From an uncultured Oleiphilaceae bacterium (GTDB lineage Bacteria; Pseudomonadota; Gammaproteobacteria; Pseudomonadales; Oleiphilaceae): a DNA stretch of 64,000 bases. The stretch spans positions 62,001 to 126,000 of the forward strand of contig CAJXUY010000003.1 of assembly GCA_913060665.1 (NCBI GenBank). Direction: 5' to 3'. Shown piece after piece: positions 39,434 through 49,400 of this stretch (position 1 is its first letter; the number at the start of each line of letters is the position of its first letter). The position numbers were made by a program, and so were the translations under genes. The notes below the pieces were generated by a model. That model saw only the letters and a list, made by a program, of their open reading frames with translations, was not told the DNA's origin and did no database searches.

Positions 39434-39946
39434 TCATGAGCCAAATTGTAAAACACCAAAATCTTCAGCTAATAGCTTGGCCTTAAAACCACGTAACCTT
39501 AACCACGCATCAGCCTCATCGTTACTCTTAAAAACACTTGTTTGGAAAGGTTGCTTAACTTTCAGTATTTCTTCGAATTGAAAAAGCAGATGATCACGGT
39601 TCTCATGACCGACGATAATAGCCATTGCGCCCATCCCTTTTATAAAGCCCCAAGTATTAAGTGCTTTAAAGGTTTCTATTTGAAAATCTTCTTCAATAAG
39701 CATTTCAAGGTCTGAAAGCTGCATTACACAAGCCCACTCTTGAGCAAAATACTTGCTCACTTGTCGCTTGTAGTCAGTTAAGAATCGTAATGTATCATCT
39801 GGTGACCAAGAACCAACCAAGGAAACATAAAGGATATCGTGTGCAGGCCTAATCGTATATTTATCACTTGATACTTCAGACACAACCCTCTCCTTTCGTA
39901 TTGAGTTCGTTACTTCTAAAGATACCATATAGTTGAAATTTGTCAC
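39434..39946 (-). CDS. STAS/SpoIIAA-like domain protein of unknown function
   Basis: The 170-residue product reads as an alpha/beta domain: YTIRPAHDILYVSLVGSWSPDDTLRF is like the first strand-helix of SpoIIAA/STAS-type proteins, followed by WACVMQLSDLEMLIEE and helical turns. A start at the second Met (near 39928) is possible. No transmembrane helix. It stands alone between tRNA-Ser and gacA, so context gives no function. Confidence 0.5.
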   Translation of the reverse strand: MTNFNYMVSLEVTNSIRKERVVSEVSSDKYTIRPAHDILYVSLVGSWSPDDTLRFLTDYKRQVSKYFAQEWACVMQLSDLEMLIEEDFQIETFKALNTWGFIKGMGAMAIIVGHENRDHLLFQFEEILKVKQPFQTSVFKSNDEADAWLRLRGFKAKLLAEDFGVLQFGS

Positions 39947-40157
39947 ATTCTAATACAAATAACTTACAGAATATTACAAACAGAACTAAGAACAGTTACA
40001 GCTTTAATAACACTCGATGTGGTAGATAATAGCGTTTAGAGAGGTAATCCAGAATAACTGATAAAATCAACAAACCGCTGATAGGTGCTTATAGGTTTCG
40101 TTGGTTATTTTATGAAATACGATTAGAGTAGGACTTATCTAAGATGCTTGTCGAAAG

Positions 40158-40248
40158 TGGCGGAGGAGGAGAGATTCGAACTCTCGGTGGGCTATGAACC
40201 CACGCCGGTTTTCAAGACCGGTGCATTCAACCACTCTGCCACCCCTCC
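40158..40248 (-). tRNA. serT: tRNA-Ser (anticodon TGA)
   Basis: The 91-base minus-strand sequence begins GGAGGGGTGGC, has anticodon loop CTTGAAA (TGA), a long variable arm as in Ser, T arm TTCGAATCTC, discriminator G and CCA. Apparent open frames across it are spurious. Confidence 0.95.
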
Positions 40249-40311
40249 GCTATTCCCTCTACCAGCGTATTGTTTACTGGTTTTGGGCCGCCTTGTTCGA
40301 CAGCGGGGTGC

Positions 40312-40339
40312 ATATTACCTGATTTATCATAAGTGTCAA
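40312..40339 (-). promoter_or_regulatory. Sigma-70 promoter of tRNA-Ser
   Basis: On the minus strand TTGACA and TAATAT are 16 bases apart, followed by GCACCCCGC. The design is the same as for the tRNA-Gly and tRNA-Glu promoters, though the leader to the tRNA is longer, about 60 bases. Confidence 0.8.
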
Positions 40340-40517
40340 CGAATATTTCTACTGAACTAATAGTGATTAATAACAAACCTATCCCTAACAAAGAAATAAG
40401 AATCTCTATTAATTTTAGGTAACAAACCTTGTATTTAACGCTTCCGTCATTAATATGGACATTATAAAACCTTATTTTTTTCGTAAGCACTATATATTAC
40501 CGTTAATGGAGCTACTT

Positions 40518-41204
40518 ATGCAGGATCGTCGTTTCCCGGACAGCCGAGCTCAAGGGATCACTCAAACACAAACAGGTACTACGCTTGACACCAGCGCGGC
40601 ATCCGTATTGAAAAATACTTACATGTTGCTAGGTCTGACTATCGCATTTTCTGCAGCAGTCGCCTTCTTTTCAATGAATGCACCTAGACCAGGTTTTTTA
40701 ATTACACTAGTTGGGTTTTACGGACTATTCTTTCTAACCGCAAAACTACGCAACAGCCCTTGGGGTTTGGTGTCTACATTCGCTCTAACAGGCTTCATGG
40801 GCTATACATTGGGCCCCTTAATTGGCATGTTTGCAGGCGCCGGCGCCATGGGCATAGTAACAGACGCACTAGGACTGACTGCACTCGTATTTTTCGGTCT
40901 TTCAGCCTACGCTCTTATCACTAAAAAAGACTTTAGCTTTTTGAGCGGATTTCTGATGGCTGGTTTTGTCGTATTAATTGGCGCCACACTGCTTTCCGTC
41001 TTTACAAACATCTCGGGCTTACACTTAGCTATATCATGTGGATTTGTTCTTTTCTCCTCGGCTGCAATCTTATATGAGACCGGTAACATCATTCATGGTG
41101 GAGAGCGAAACTACATTATGGCAACGATCAGCCTATATGTGTCAATCTACAACATATTCGTTAGCCTACTAAGCATTCTATCTTCATTTGGTGGCGATGA
41201 TTAA
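40518..41204 (+). CDS. yccA: Bax inhibitor-1/YccA family membrane protein
   Basis: The 228-residue product is a seven-helix membrane protein, with the family's N-terminal cytoplasmic tail, LKNTYMLLGLTIAFSAAVAF and the C-terminal helix with conserved Asp-containing end (SFGGDD). In E. coli YccA inhibits FtsH. The ATG at 40518 has GGAG 7 bases upstream, so I prefer it to two upstream in-frame starts. The gene precedes tusDCB as in other gammaproteobacteria, where yccA and tusE are close in E. coli. Confidence 0.9.
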   Translation: MQDRRFPDSRAQGITQTQTGTTLDTSAASVLKNTYMLLGLTIAFSAAVAFFSMNAPRPGFLITLVGFYGLFFLTAKLRNSPWGLVSTFALTGFMGYTLGPLIGMFAGAGAMGIVTDALGLTALVFFGLSAYALITKKDFSFLSGFLMAGFVVLIGATLLSVFTNISGLHLAISCGFVLFSSAAILYETGNIIHGGERNYIMATISLYVSIYNIFVSLLSILSSFGGDD

Positions 41205-41221
41205 CCACTAGCAATCAACAC

Positions 41222-41254
41222 AAACCCTGAACAGTCCTGGTCAGGGTTTTTTTG
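41222..41254 (+). terminator. Rho-independent terminator of yccA
   Basis: AACCCTGA/TCAGGGTT forms an 8-base stem with a 10-base loop, followed by a run of seven T's. Confidence 0.9.
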
Positions 41255-41329
41255 TGCCTGTAATTCCTCACTCCCTCCCGCTATAATCAGCGAATACTAT
41301 AAAACTAATAGCCGCAGAAGCGATATATA

Positions 41330-41722
41330 ATGAATTACTCCATAGTTGTGCTTGGCGCGCCCTTCTCTTCTCCTAGCGCAATAACCGCACTTAACTTCAC
41401 TCAAGCTTTATTGACGCAGGGGCATACCGTTTTTCGAGTATTCTTTTATCACGAGGGTGTTCATTGCGCGAATCAACTGTCAACTCCACAGCAAGATGAA
41501 ATTAACCTAACCAACCAATGGCAAACACTTAAAAAGCAACACAATCTAGACTTGGTGGTATGTATTGCAGCAGGAGTTAAACGGGGGGTGCTCGACCAAT
41601 CAGAGGCCAATCGACACGAAAAACCTTGCTCAAACATTAATGATGCCTTTGACCTATCAGGCCTTGGCCAACTGGTAGAAGCCACCGAACAGTCCGATCG
41701 AGTCGTCACCTTCGGACCTTAA
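41330..41722 (+). CDS. tusD: Sulfurtransferase complex subunit TusD
   Basis: TusD forms with TusB and TusC the sulfur relay that takes persulfide from TusA to TusE for MnmA. The 130-residue product has the catalytic Cys78 in VVCIAAGVKRGVLDQ, matching the position in E. coli TusD. It is the first gene of tusDCB, with tusC 90 bases on. Confidence 0.95.
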   Translation: MNYSIVVLGAPFSSPSAITALNFTQALLTQGHTVFRVFFYHEGVHCANQLSTPQQDEINLTNQWQTLKKQHNLDLVVCIAAGVKRGVLDQSEANRHEKPCSNINDAFDLSGLGQLVEATEQSDRVVTFGP

Positions 41723-41812
41723 TAATTAGTAATTTAGTAGTTAGCAGTTTATTCGTTATCAATATAATCGAACGCTAACAACCAACCATTAAATAGAAGC
41801 AAAAGCAAAGCC

Positions 41813-42184
41813 ATGACCCCAAACACTCATAAAACCTTACTGGTCATACTATCCCAAAGCCCATACAGCAGCTCATTAGCACGAGAAGCGGTTGATTATT
41901 GCCTTGCAGCAGCAGCGTTCGAACAAAACATCCAGCTCCTTTTTATAGGTGATGCAGTACTTCAGCTATTAAACGACCAACAGCCAGCGAACATTAGCCA
42001 AAAAAATGTGGCTAAAACGCTTTCTGCACTACCCATATACGGTATTGGCAATTTTTTCGTCGACCATGAAGCACTCGTTCGCTATGGACTCTCAGATGAG
42101 CAGCTCTGCCTGCCAATTAGGAAAGTAACGCCTAGGCAAATGGCGGATATGCTGGCTAACGCAACCCACACCCTGAATTTTTAA
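41813..42184 (+). CDS. tusC: Sulfurtransferase complex subunit TusC
   Basis: The 123-residue DsrE/F-fold protein begins TLLVILSQSPYSSSLAREAVDYCLAAAAFEQ, the conserved N-terminal strand-helix of TusC, and has LPIYGI and FVDHEALVRYGL, the family's central region. It has no catalytic cysteine at the TusD position, as is usual for TusC. tusB starts 6 bases later. Confidence 0.94.
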   Translation: MTPNTHKTLLVILSQSPYSSSLAREAVDYCLAAAAFEQNIQLLFIGDAVLQLLNDQQPANISQKNVAKTLSALPIYGIGNFFVDHEALVRYGLSDEQLCLPIRKVTPRQMADMLANATHTLNF

Positions 42185-42190
42185 AAAACC

Positions 42191-42508
42191 ATGAAAACAC
42201 TTCATATACTTAACAAATCACCTAAACACGCATTTCCAGCGTCACAGTGTGCTCGTTTTTACTCTCAGCATGATTCAATTCTGTTAATAGAGGATGCCGT
42301 TTATTATACGCTTCCCACTACTTATCCTCTGTTTTTAGCGATTACAGAGCTCAGAGCTCTCCCTACAAAACCCACGATTTATGCGCTTAAAGAAGATATC
42401 GACGCAAGGGGAATTTCCGAAACGACACCTAACGATGTCAAACTGGTAACATATGAAGGCTTTGTTGAATTGACAGCAAGCCATGACAAATCAGCTAGCT
42501 GGTATTAA
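42191..42508 (+). CDS. tusB: Sulfurtransferase complex subunit TusB
   Basis: The 105-residue product begins MKTLHILNKSP, as in TusB/DsrH, and carries the usual DSILLIEDAVYY and IYALKEDIDARG segments. It completes the TusBCD hexamer. It follows tusC directly and tusE 80 bases later. Confidence 0.92.
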   Translation: MKTLHILNKSPKHAFPASQCARFYSQHDSILLIEDAVYYTLPTTYPLFLAITELRALPTKPTIYALKEDIDARGISETTPNDVKLVTYEGFVELTASHDKSASWY

Positions 42509-42588
42509 GCCTTCTTCAAATAACTGATAAACTAGCAATCAACATCACTACGCTATCATTAACTAGCACAATCACTAAGTAACGCGCT

Positions 42589-42906
42589 ATGACAACAAGC
42601 ATTAACGTTGACAATGAAGGCTTTCTCAAAAATCTTAGCGACTGGTCACCAGACGTAGCTAACCAAATTGCAAACAACGAAGGCATAACGTTAAGCGATG
42701 ATCACTGGGAAGTCATCACTATACTAAGAGAATTCTACTTAACCTATGAAATATCTCCTGCGATGCGTATATTCGTTAAAAGCGTTAAAGAGCAACTGGG
42801 CGAGAGAAAAGGCAACAGCATTCATTTGCTGAACCTATTTCCAGGTAGCCCTGCTAAAATCGCCAGTAAGATAGCAGGTCTACCTAAACCCACCAATTGC
42901 TTATAA
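42589..42906 (+). CDS. tusE: Sulfurtransferase TusE (DsrC family)
   Basis: TusE accepts sulfur from TusD on its penultimate-region cysteine and delivers it to MnmA-tRNA. The 105-residue product has DEGFLKNLSDWSPDVANQIA, LSDDHWEVITILREFY and the invariant C-terminus GLPKPTNCL with the active Cys. It lacks the second Cys of dissimilatory DsrC, so it is the tRNA type. Confidence 0.95.
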   Translation: MTTSINVDNEGFLKNLSDWSPDVANQIANNEGITLSDDHWEVITILREFYLTYEISPAMRIFVKSVKEQLGERKGNSIHLLNLFPGSPAKIASKIAGLPKPTNCL

Positions 42907-42973
42907 ACTAACGATTGATAGACGACGAAATTATAGCGAACCACTAACCCCACTGCCGAAACCTACAAAACCT

Positions 42974-43984
42974 ATGACAACAAATAAGCCCAAAAAGTAT
43001 GAAGAGCATCCGTTTGCTGAATACGTCCGCATCTTAGGAAAAGGCAAAAAAGGAAGTCGATCTCTCTCCGAGGAAGAAGCATTTTCTTCCATGTGTATGA
43101 TTCTGGACAACAAAGTTGAAGACCTTCAGATTGGAGCGTTTCTGATGCTTCTAAGGGTCAAAGAGGAGTCCCCGCAGGAGCTCAGTGGCTTTGTGAAAGC
43201 AGCAAAATCTAAAATAGATGCACCCGGTGACATAGAGGTCGAGCTGGACTGGTCTTCCTATGCAGGCAAACGCCGTCACCCTGCATGGTATTTGTTTTCT
43301 GCTCTATGCCTTGCTGAGCACGGCATGACGATATTCATGCATGGAGCCAGTGGACACACCGCCGACCGCATGTATACAGAAGACGTTTTGATCGATCTAG
43401 GCATTACGGTATCAAACGATTGGGATGCTGCTCGACAAGCCATCTCGAATACATCATTTTGCTATATGCCACTATCCACACTCTTACCCAGAATGGACGA
43501 AATGATCAATATGAGGCCAATATTAGGACTGAGATCACCTGTTCATTCGCTTTCACGCCTAATCAATCCATTGAACGCAGGTACAGTGCTACAAGGAATA
43601 TTCCATCCTGCCTATAGCAGCATGCATCAAGAAGCTGGACAGCTTTTGGGCTATAAAAATATTGCCGTAATCAAAGGTGAAGGTGGTGAAATAGAACGCA
43701 ACCCTGATAACCTGCTAGAGGTTCTTTGCTCTGGAGAGCAAGGCTTATCTCAAGAGACTTGGCCAAAGATGTTTGAGAAGCGCCATGTAAAAGCAGACGA
43801 CATGTCAGTAGACTATATGAAAGAGGTGTGGAGTGGCAATCACCACGATGAGTACGCAGAGGGAGCCATCATCGGAACCATAGCATTGGCACTTAAATTA
43901 ACGGGCAAGGCACAAGATCAAAAAGAATCAATGCTGATGGCAAAACATCAGTGGGACACGCGCAATAAAACTCGCTTTATCTAA
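42974..43984 (+). CDS. TrpD2/YbiB-like glycosyl transferase family protein
   Basis: The 336-residue product has the anthranilate phosphoribosyltransferase fold. The N-terminal helical domain (HPFAEYVRILGKGKKGSRSLSEEEA...QIGAFLMLLRVKEESPQELSGF) matches TrpD2. The nucleotide-like region has GMTIFMHGASGHTADRMYTEDVL, and HSLSRLINPLNAGTVLQGIFHPAY matches the second conserved block. YbiB proteins bind nucleic acid rather than acting in Trp synthesis, and no trp genes lie nearby. It follows tusE by 67 bases. Confidence 0.85.
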   Translation: MTTNKPKKYEEHPFAEYVRILGKGKKGSRSLSEEEAFSSMCMILDNKVEDLQIGAFLMLLRVKEESPQELSGFVKAAKSKIDAPGDIEVELDWSSYAGKRRHPAWYLFSALCLAEHGMTIFMHGASGHTADRMYTEDVLIDLGITVSNDWDAARQAISNTSFCYMPLSTLLPRMDEMINMRPILGLRSPVHSLSRLINPLNAGTVLQGIFHPAYSSMHQEAGQLLGYKNIAVIKGEGGEIERNPDNLLEVLCSGEQGLSQETWPKMFEKRHVKADDMSVDYMKEVWSGNHHDEYAEGAIIGTIALALKLTGKAQDQKESMLMAKHQWDTRNKTRFI

Positions 43985-43998
43985 CCCACAAATAACAT

Positions 43999-44039
43999 CC
44001 AACCTTAAGGGTGTAAGTCCGGCACCCCTTCAAGGTTGG
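43999..44039 (+). terminator. Long hairpin after the TrpD2/YbiB-like gene
   Basis: CCAACCTT(A)AGG(G)GTG pairs with CACCCCTTCAAGGTTGG, a long GC-rich stem with a bulge and a 9-base loop. Only an A/T-rich stretch, not a T-run, follows. It also lies between convergent genes and may serve the DUF445 gene on the minus strand. Confidence 0.6.
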
Positions 44040-44070
44040 TATAAAATTACACCCGAGCAATAACGATTCT

Positions 44071-45297
44071 TTACGAGAAGATAAACAACCACTGGGTCGC
44101 AGCTGCAACCGCCCCAAGCACACCACCAATCAGCATCAATTGAAGTTCTTCCTCCTGAAAAGCAGGCCTCAAAACATCTTGAAACTCACTGGGAGACAAC
44201 GCTTTCATTCTCTCAGACATCGCTTCTGCGACGACCCCTGAACGATTATTGTTAAATGACTCATCATGAAAAGGCTTAACAGAAACCTCAATAGCCTTTT
44301 CGTTTAATGCACGCTTAAGCTCAACATACCCCGACGCTCCCACGGTTAATTGCGCAACTAGTTTCAAAATACCCGCCTGATCAAGAACTGGACGAATATG
44401 TTTTTGGATAATCGCCCTGGTGCGTCGAGCATGACGACCAAATACCATTGCATTAGCTGCACGTTCGACGGTAATAAGTTCTTCTGCAATTAATCGACTC
44501 CACACATCTGCCACTTCGTTCTGGCGTCTCAAAAACAACCCTTGGAAGGTCATACCCAAAAATGATCGAGGGTATAATGGGCGAAAAATAACATTGAGTG
44601 CCAACCAGTTGGTTGCGAACCCCACCACAAAACCAAATGTGGGAAGCATCCAAAACTCCCCATGTTGCAACCAAAGCGGAACCTGGAGACAGCCAAACAT
44701 AAAACCAAACAATAGACCGCTTTTAACAATGAAATTGAACTCATTCGCACCGACTTCTTGAAAAATACGAACCATTAGCTCCGGATTCTCTTTCAACTCT
44801 TCCACAAACAACTCTTTGATATCGATAAGCGAACTTAACTCTAACCCAAACTCCGCCACCAACCCTTCTATTCTGCGAGGTATTTGGCTATGGGCCCAGT
44901 CGTATACTTTCTTCTTTATGGTAATCGGTAGGTTATCCCACAAGACAGCTTGTCGTTCGTACATTATTTCATCAATATACTCTTCAATACGGGGTTCAAT
45001 CTGAGAAATAATCTGCGCTGTAATTTTTTCAGGCTCTAGTTTTTTAAAAATATCATCCATATTACCAAAGCGCGAAATTGTTCTATCCACAACAATAGAC
45101 GCCATTTTTTCAGCCTTTTTAGGGATAACGCCCTGCCACCCCAAAAGAGGTGCAACCCCCCTATATTTAAACGGATAAAATGTCATTTGAATAGCGAGCC
45201 AATTAGTACCCCACCCGATCAGAGCCGCCATCACAGGTAGGCACGCATAGGCAACCCAATGTACATCTTCAAATAGTTGTGAGAATTGCAGTTCCAT
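44071..45297 (-). CDS. DUF445 family membrane protein
   Basis: The 408-residue product has two N-terminal hydrophobic helices (about 14-40), then a long helical middle with EKMASIVVDRTISRFGN and a second set of hydrophobic helices near residues 190-240 (NWLAIQMTFYPFKYRG and NWLALNVIFRPLYPRSF are two related motifs), ending in a C-terminal helix. The repeated NWLA motif is characteristic of DUF445, whose function is unknown. It stands between the YbiB-like gene and nfuA. Confidence 0.8.
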   Translation of the reverse strand: MELQFSQLFEDVHWVAYACLPVMAALIGWGTNWLAIQMTFYPFKYRGVAPLLGWQGVIPKKAEKMASIVVDRTISRFGNMDDIFKKLEPEKITAQIISQIEPRIEEYIDEIMYERQAVLWDNLPITIKKKVYDWAHSQIPRRIEGLVAEFGLELSSLIDIKELFVEELKENPELMVRIFQEVGANEFNFIVKSGLLFGFMFGCLQVPLWLQHGEFWMLPTFGFVVGFATNWLALNVIFRPLYPRSFLGMTFQGLFLRRQNEVADVWSRLIAEELITVERAANAMVFGRHARRTRAIIQKHIRPVLDQAGILKLVAQLTVGASGYVELKRALNEKAIEVSVKPFHDESFNNNRSGVVAEAMSERMKALSPSEFQDVLRPAFQEEELQLMLIGGVLGAVAAATQWLFIFS

Positions 45298-45512
45298 TTT
45301 TTCTACATTTAAGATTGTGTAATGTGAATTGTAAACGAAATAAATAGCAATAAGTGTTGTGATATAGAAAATTAAGCTAAGTTAGGTATTTTTTGTTCGA
45401 CAGATCACAAAGCGCTGATCTATTTATGTGAGTTTTACGACAGGGAGTTTCTAAGTTAGGCATTCGCTACCCACTGTTTAGCAACACCAGATAGCGATAG
45501 GTTGGACGTTTT

Positions 45513-46094
45513 CTACTGGAAATAAGCGTTATCAGTTACACTATGATCGGTAACATCTCGAACACCACCCAATTGAGGGATGCGCTCTTTCAGTGTTTTC
45601 TCAACCCCCTCTTTCAGCGTTATACTTACAGCGCTACACCCTTGGCATCCACCGCCAAATTTAAGTACCGCTATATCACCCTCAATTATTTCAACCAAAG
45701 ATACATCACCACCATGCGCTGCAAGTCCCGGGTTAATTTCGGTGACCAAAAAGTAAGTAACGCGATCTTCTAAAGTAGAGTCTTCGCTCACGTTTGGAAC
45801 TTTTGCGTTAGGTGCTTTTATCGTCAACTGGCCGCCCATTTTATCAGCCGCATAATCAACTAACGCTTCCTCTAAAAACGGTAAACTTTTCTGTTCTAAA
45901 TAAAGAACAAATGCCTCTAATTGTACTTTCTCATCATCTGCGACAATTTCATCAGGCTTACAGTAGGCTAAACAGGTTTCTGCCATCTTTGTGCCTGGTT
46001 GAGTTACAAACATTCTAACGCCCATATCCCCAGTATCCTGCTTATCAATAAGCGTTTTTAGATAACCTTGAGCAGACTCTGTAACCGTGACCAT
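45513..46094 (-). CDS. nfuA: Fe-S biogenesis protein NfuA
   Basis: NfuA carries and delivers 4Fe-4S clusters. The 193-residue product has an N-terminal degenerate A-type (IscA-like) domain and a C-terminal Nfu domain with the cluster-binding CxxC in [19 protein letters not shown] (about residues 149-152). It faces away from metH. Length as in E. coli. Confidence 0.96.
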   Translation of the reverse strand: MVTVTESAQGYLKTLIDKQDTGDMGVRMFVTQPGTKMAETCLAYCKPDEIVADDEKVQLEAFVLYLEQKSLPFLEEALVDYAADKMGGQLTIKAPNAKVPNVSEDSTLEDRVTYFLVTEINPGLAAHGGDVSLVEIIEGDIAVLKFGGGCQGCSAVSITLKEGVEKTLKERIPQLGGVRDVTDHSVTDNAYFQ

Positions 46095-46449
46095 TAATTC
46101 ACCACTATTGATAATAATTGATTTAATACTATTTTACGGTATATTTCGTGTTTGTAGAAGACCTAGTATTTTAGTTGGTCTTTATTTTGATTTATTTAGT
46201 ATTAGTCATATATCACATAAATTAAACATGTCACCTCCACACAATAAAGACTAACTCTATTCTATTTGCTATAGTAGCCAGCCTATTTAACCTAACACTG
46301 ATTGCCCTGCTCATCAAAATACCAGCAAGTCGATTTGTTAGAATAGACTTTTGTTTCTATGCGAGTTTCCCAAAAAGAGTTAACAACCCTAATTCGCCAG
46401 ATACCTACCATAACTACATTATTTAGAACAAAGAAGGTTAGCTTAAGCC
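46095..46449. other. Intergenic region between divergent nfuA and metH
   Basis: The 355-base AT-rich region must contain both promoters. I find no convincing cobalamin or SAH riboswitch fold, MetJ or MetR box, or tRNA. Confidence 0.5.
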
Positions 46450-49400
46450 ATGACTGATCGCCAAAACAGAATTGAACAGCTATACGAAGCCCTAGAAAAC
46501 CGTATTTTAATTCTGGATGGAGCCATGGGAACGATGATCCAGGGCTACAAGTTATCTGAAGAGGATTATCGTGGTGCACGGTTCGTTGACCACGCTAGTG
46601 ACGTTAAGGGTAACAATGACCTTTTAAGCATTACCCAACCAGAGATAATCAAAGACATTCATGACGAGTACTTAGATGCGGGCGCCGATATTCTGGGCAC
46701 CAACACATTTAACTCAACAGTGGTATCGCAAGCCGATTATCATATGGAGGAGCTGGTTTACGAGCTAAATTTTGAGTCGGCCAAACTAGCGCGTGAAGTT
46801 GCTGACCGAAAGACACTCGAAACCCCTGACAAACCTCGCTTTGTAGCAGGCGCCGTTGGCCCTACTTCTCGAACCGCATCAATATCTCCTGACGTTAACA
46901 ATCCGGGCTATCGCAATGTGACCTTTCAGGAGCTAGTCGATAATTACTACCTCGCAGTAAAGGCGCTCTGTGAAGGTGGTGTCGACATTATTATTATCGA
47001 AACAATATTCGATACGCTCAACTCTAAAGCGGCCATCTATGCCACTCAACAGTACTTCCTCGATAGCGGTACCGACCTTCCGATCATGATATCAGGCACC
47101 ATCACCGATGCCTCTGGACGGACCCTGTCAGGCCAAACAGCAGAAGCATTCTGGCTTTCGGTTTCACATGCAAAACCACTCAGTGTTGGTCTTAACTGTG
47201 CATTAGGCGCAGACGCTCTTCGCCCATACATCGAGGAGCTATCGAAGAAGTCAAATGTATTAATCAGTGCCTATCCTAATGCAGGGTTGCCAAATGAATT
47301 CGGTGAATACGACCAGACACCCGATGAAATGGCTGAAATTGTTAAATCATTTGCAGAGGACGGCTTCGTTAATTTTATTGGTGGATGTTGCGGGTCTTCA
47401 CCTGCGCATATAAAAGCTATTGCAGATGCAGTTGCTCCTTTTAGCCCACATCAAATTCCAGAGATTAATCCTGCGTTGAAGCTATCGGGCCTTGAAGCCT
47501 TCACGTTCGATGAAAACTCTCTTTTCATTAATGTTGGAGAACGAACCAATGTCACGGGTTCTGCAAAATTTTTGCGGCTAATCAAAGAAGAGCAGTTTGA
47601 AGAAGCGCTAGATGTAGCGAGACAACAGGTCGAAAACGGCGCTCAGATAATCGATATCAATATGGATGAGGGCATGCTCGAGTCCAAAGAGGCGATGAAC
47701 AAGTTTCTAAAACTGATAGCCTCCGAGCCAGATATTTCAAGAGTACCCATTATGGTCGACTCATCTAAATGGGATGTAATTGAAGAAGGCTTGCGCTGCA
47801 TGCAAGGCAAGGCCGTAGTAAACTCTATCAGTTTAAAAGAAGGCGAAGAGGAGTTCATTGAGAAGGCAAAATCTTGCATGCGTTATGGTGCAGCAGCCGT
47901 TGTCATGGCCTTTGATGAAGATGGACAGGCTGACACCTTTGAGCGTAAAACAGAAATATGTAAGCGCTCTTACGATGTACTTACCCGCATCGGATTCCCA
48001 CCTCAAGACATCATATTTGACCCTAATATATTCGCCGTAGCTACGGGCATTGAAGAGCATTCCAACTATGCTGTTGACTTCATTGAAGCAACGCGCTGGA
48101 TCAAGAAAAACCTTCCATACGCCAGCATTTCAGGGGGGGTTAGTAACGTTTCATTCTCGTTTCGAGGCAACAATGCGGTTAGAGAGTCTATTCACTCAGT
48201 ATTCTTATACCACGCTATAAAAGCCGGCATGAACATGGGTATTGTCAACCCAGGCCAACTCGTTATTTATGATGATATAGACCCTGTTCTCAAAGAACGT
48301 GTTGAAGATGTAGTATTGAATCGTCGCGATGACTCTACAGACCGATTACTAGAAATTGCCGACGACTATAGGGGTGACGGTGTAGAGAAGCAGAAAGAGA
48401 ACCTAGAGTGGAGAGAGCTTTCTGTCACTAAGCGTCTAGAGCATGCGCTCGTTAAGGGCATCACCACCTTTATAATAGAAGATACCGAGGCGGCTCGCCT
48501 TGAAGCAACAAGGCCCATAGAGGTCATCGAAGGCCCGCTAATGGACGGCATGAATGTCGTAGGGGATCTCTTCGGTGAAGGGAAAATGTTCTTACCTCAG
48601 GTGGTAAAAAGCGCTAGGGTCATGAAGCAAGCGGTTGCGCACCTTCTTCCCTTCATTGAAGCGGAAAAAGGAGAGAAAACAAAAGCCAAAGGTAAGATCC
48701 TGATGGCAACCGTTAAAGGCGACGTACATGATATTGGCAAGAATATTGTAGGTGTTGTCTTGCAGTGCAACAACTTTGAAGTGATAGATTTGGGGGTAAT
48801 GGTTCCTTGTGAAACCATACTTAAACGCGCTAAAGAGGAAAATGTAGACATTATCGGCTTGAGTGGTCTAATCACCCCCTCTCTTGATGAAATGGTGCAT
48901 GTTGCTAAAGAGATGCAGCGAGAAGGCTTTGATATTCCGTTGATGATTGGGGGTGCAACCACCTCAAAAGCTCATGCAGCCGTCAAAATTGAGCCTCAAT
49001 TCAAAAACGATATCGCGATCTACGTATCTGATGCATCGCGAAGTGTTGCTGTATCAACCTCACTACTCAGCGACACAATGAAGCCAGACTTTGTTGATAG
49101 CGTGCGTGCTGAATATGAAGGCGTGCGCGAGCGCCGCAAGAACAGAGCGGCCAAAACACCACTACTCACCTATAAAAAAGCAATCAGCCGTAAATTTAAG
49201 ACTGAATGGGAAGACTACACTCCCCCGACTCCAAGTTTTACCGGCATAAAGACGTTTGTTGATTACCCTATAGAAGAGTTAATCGAATACATTGACTGGA
49301 CTCCGTTTTTCATCGCTTGGGATCTAGCGGGTAAATATCCCAACATTCTTAAAGATGAGAAAGTCGGTGAAGCGGCTACCAATCTCTTTAACGATGCACA

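Noticed and set aside
40148-40360. A 70-codon open frame on the plus strand over tRNA-Ser
   Set aside because: It reads through the complementary strand of the tRNA and its promoter. Peptides of this kind are well-known false genes.
40227-40490. An 87-codon minus-strand frame beside tRNA-Ser
   Set aside because: It covers the tRNA 5' end and its strong promoter, with no ribosome site, so it is not a gene.
41723-41812. A separate promoter or small gene between tusD and tusC
   Set aside because: The 90-base gap shows only AT-rich sequence with no good promoter spacing, so I treat tusDCB as one unit.
46095-46449. A possible cobalamin or SAH riboswitch upstream of metH
   Set aside because: I could not find the conserved B12 box or the SAH core, and the region is plain AT-rich sequence.
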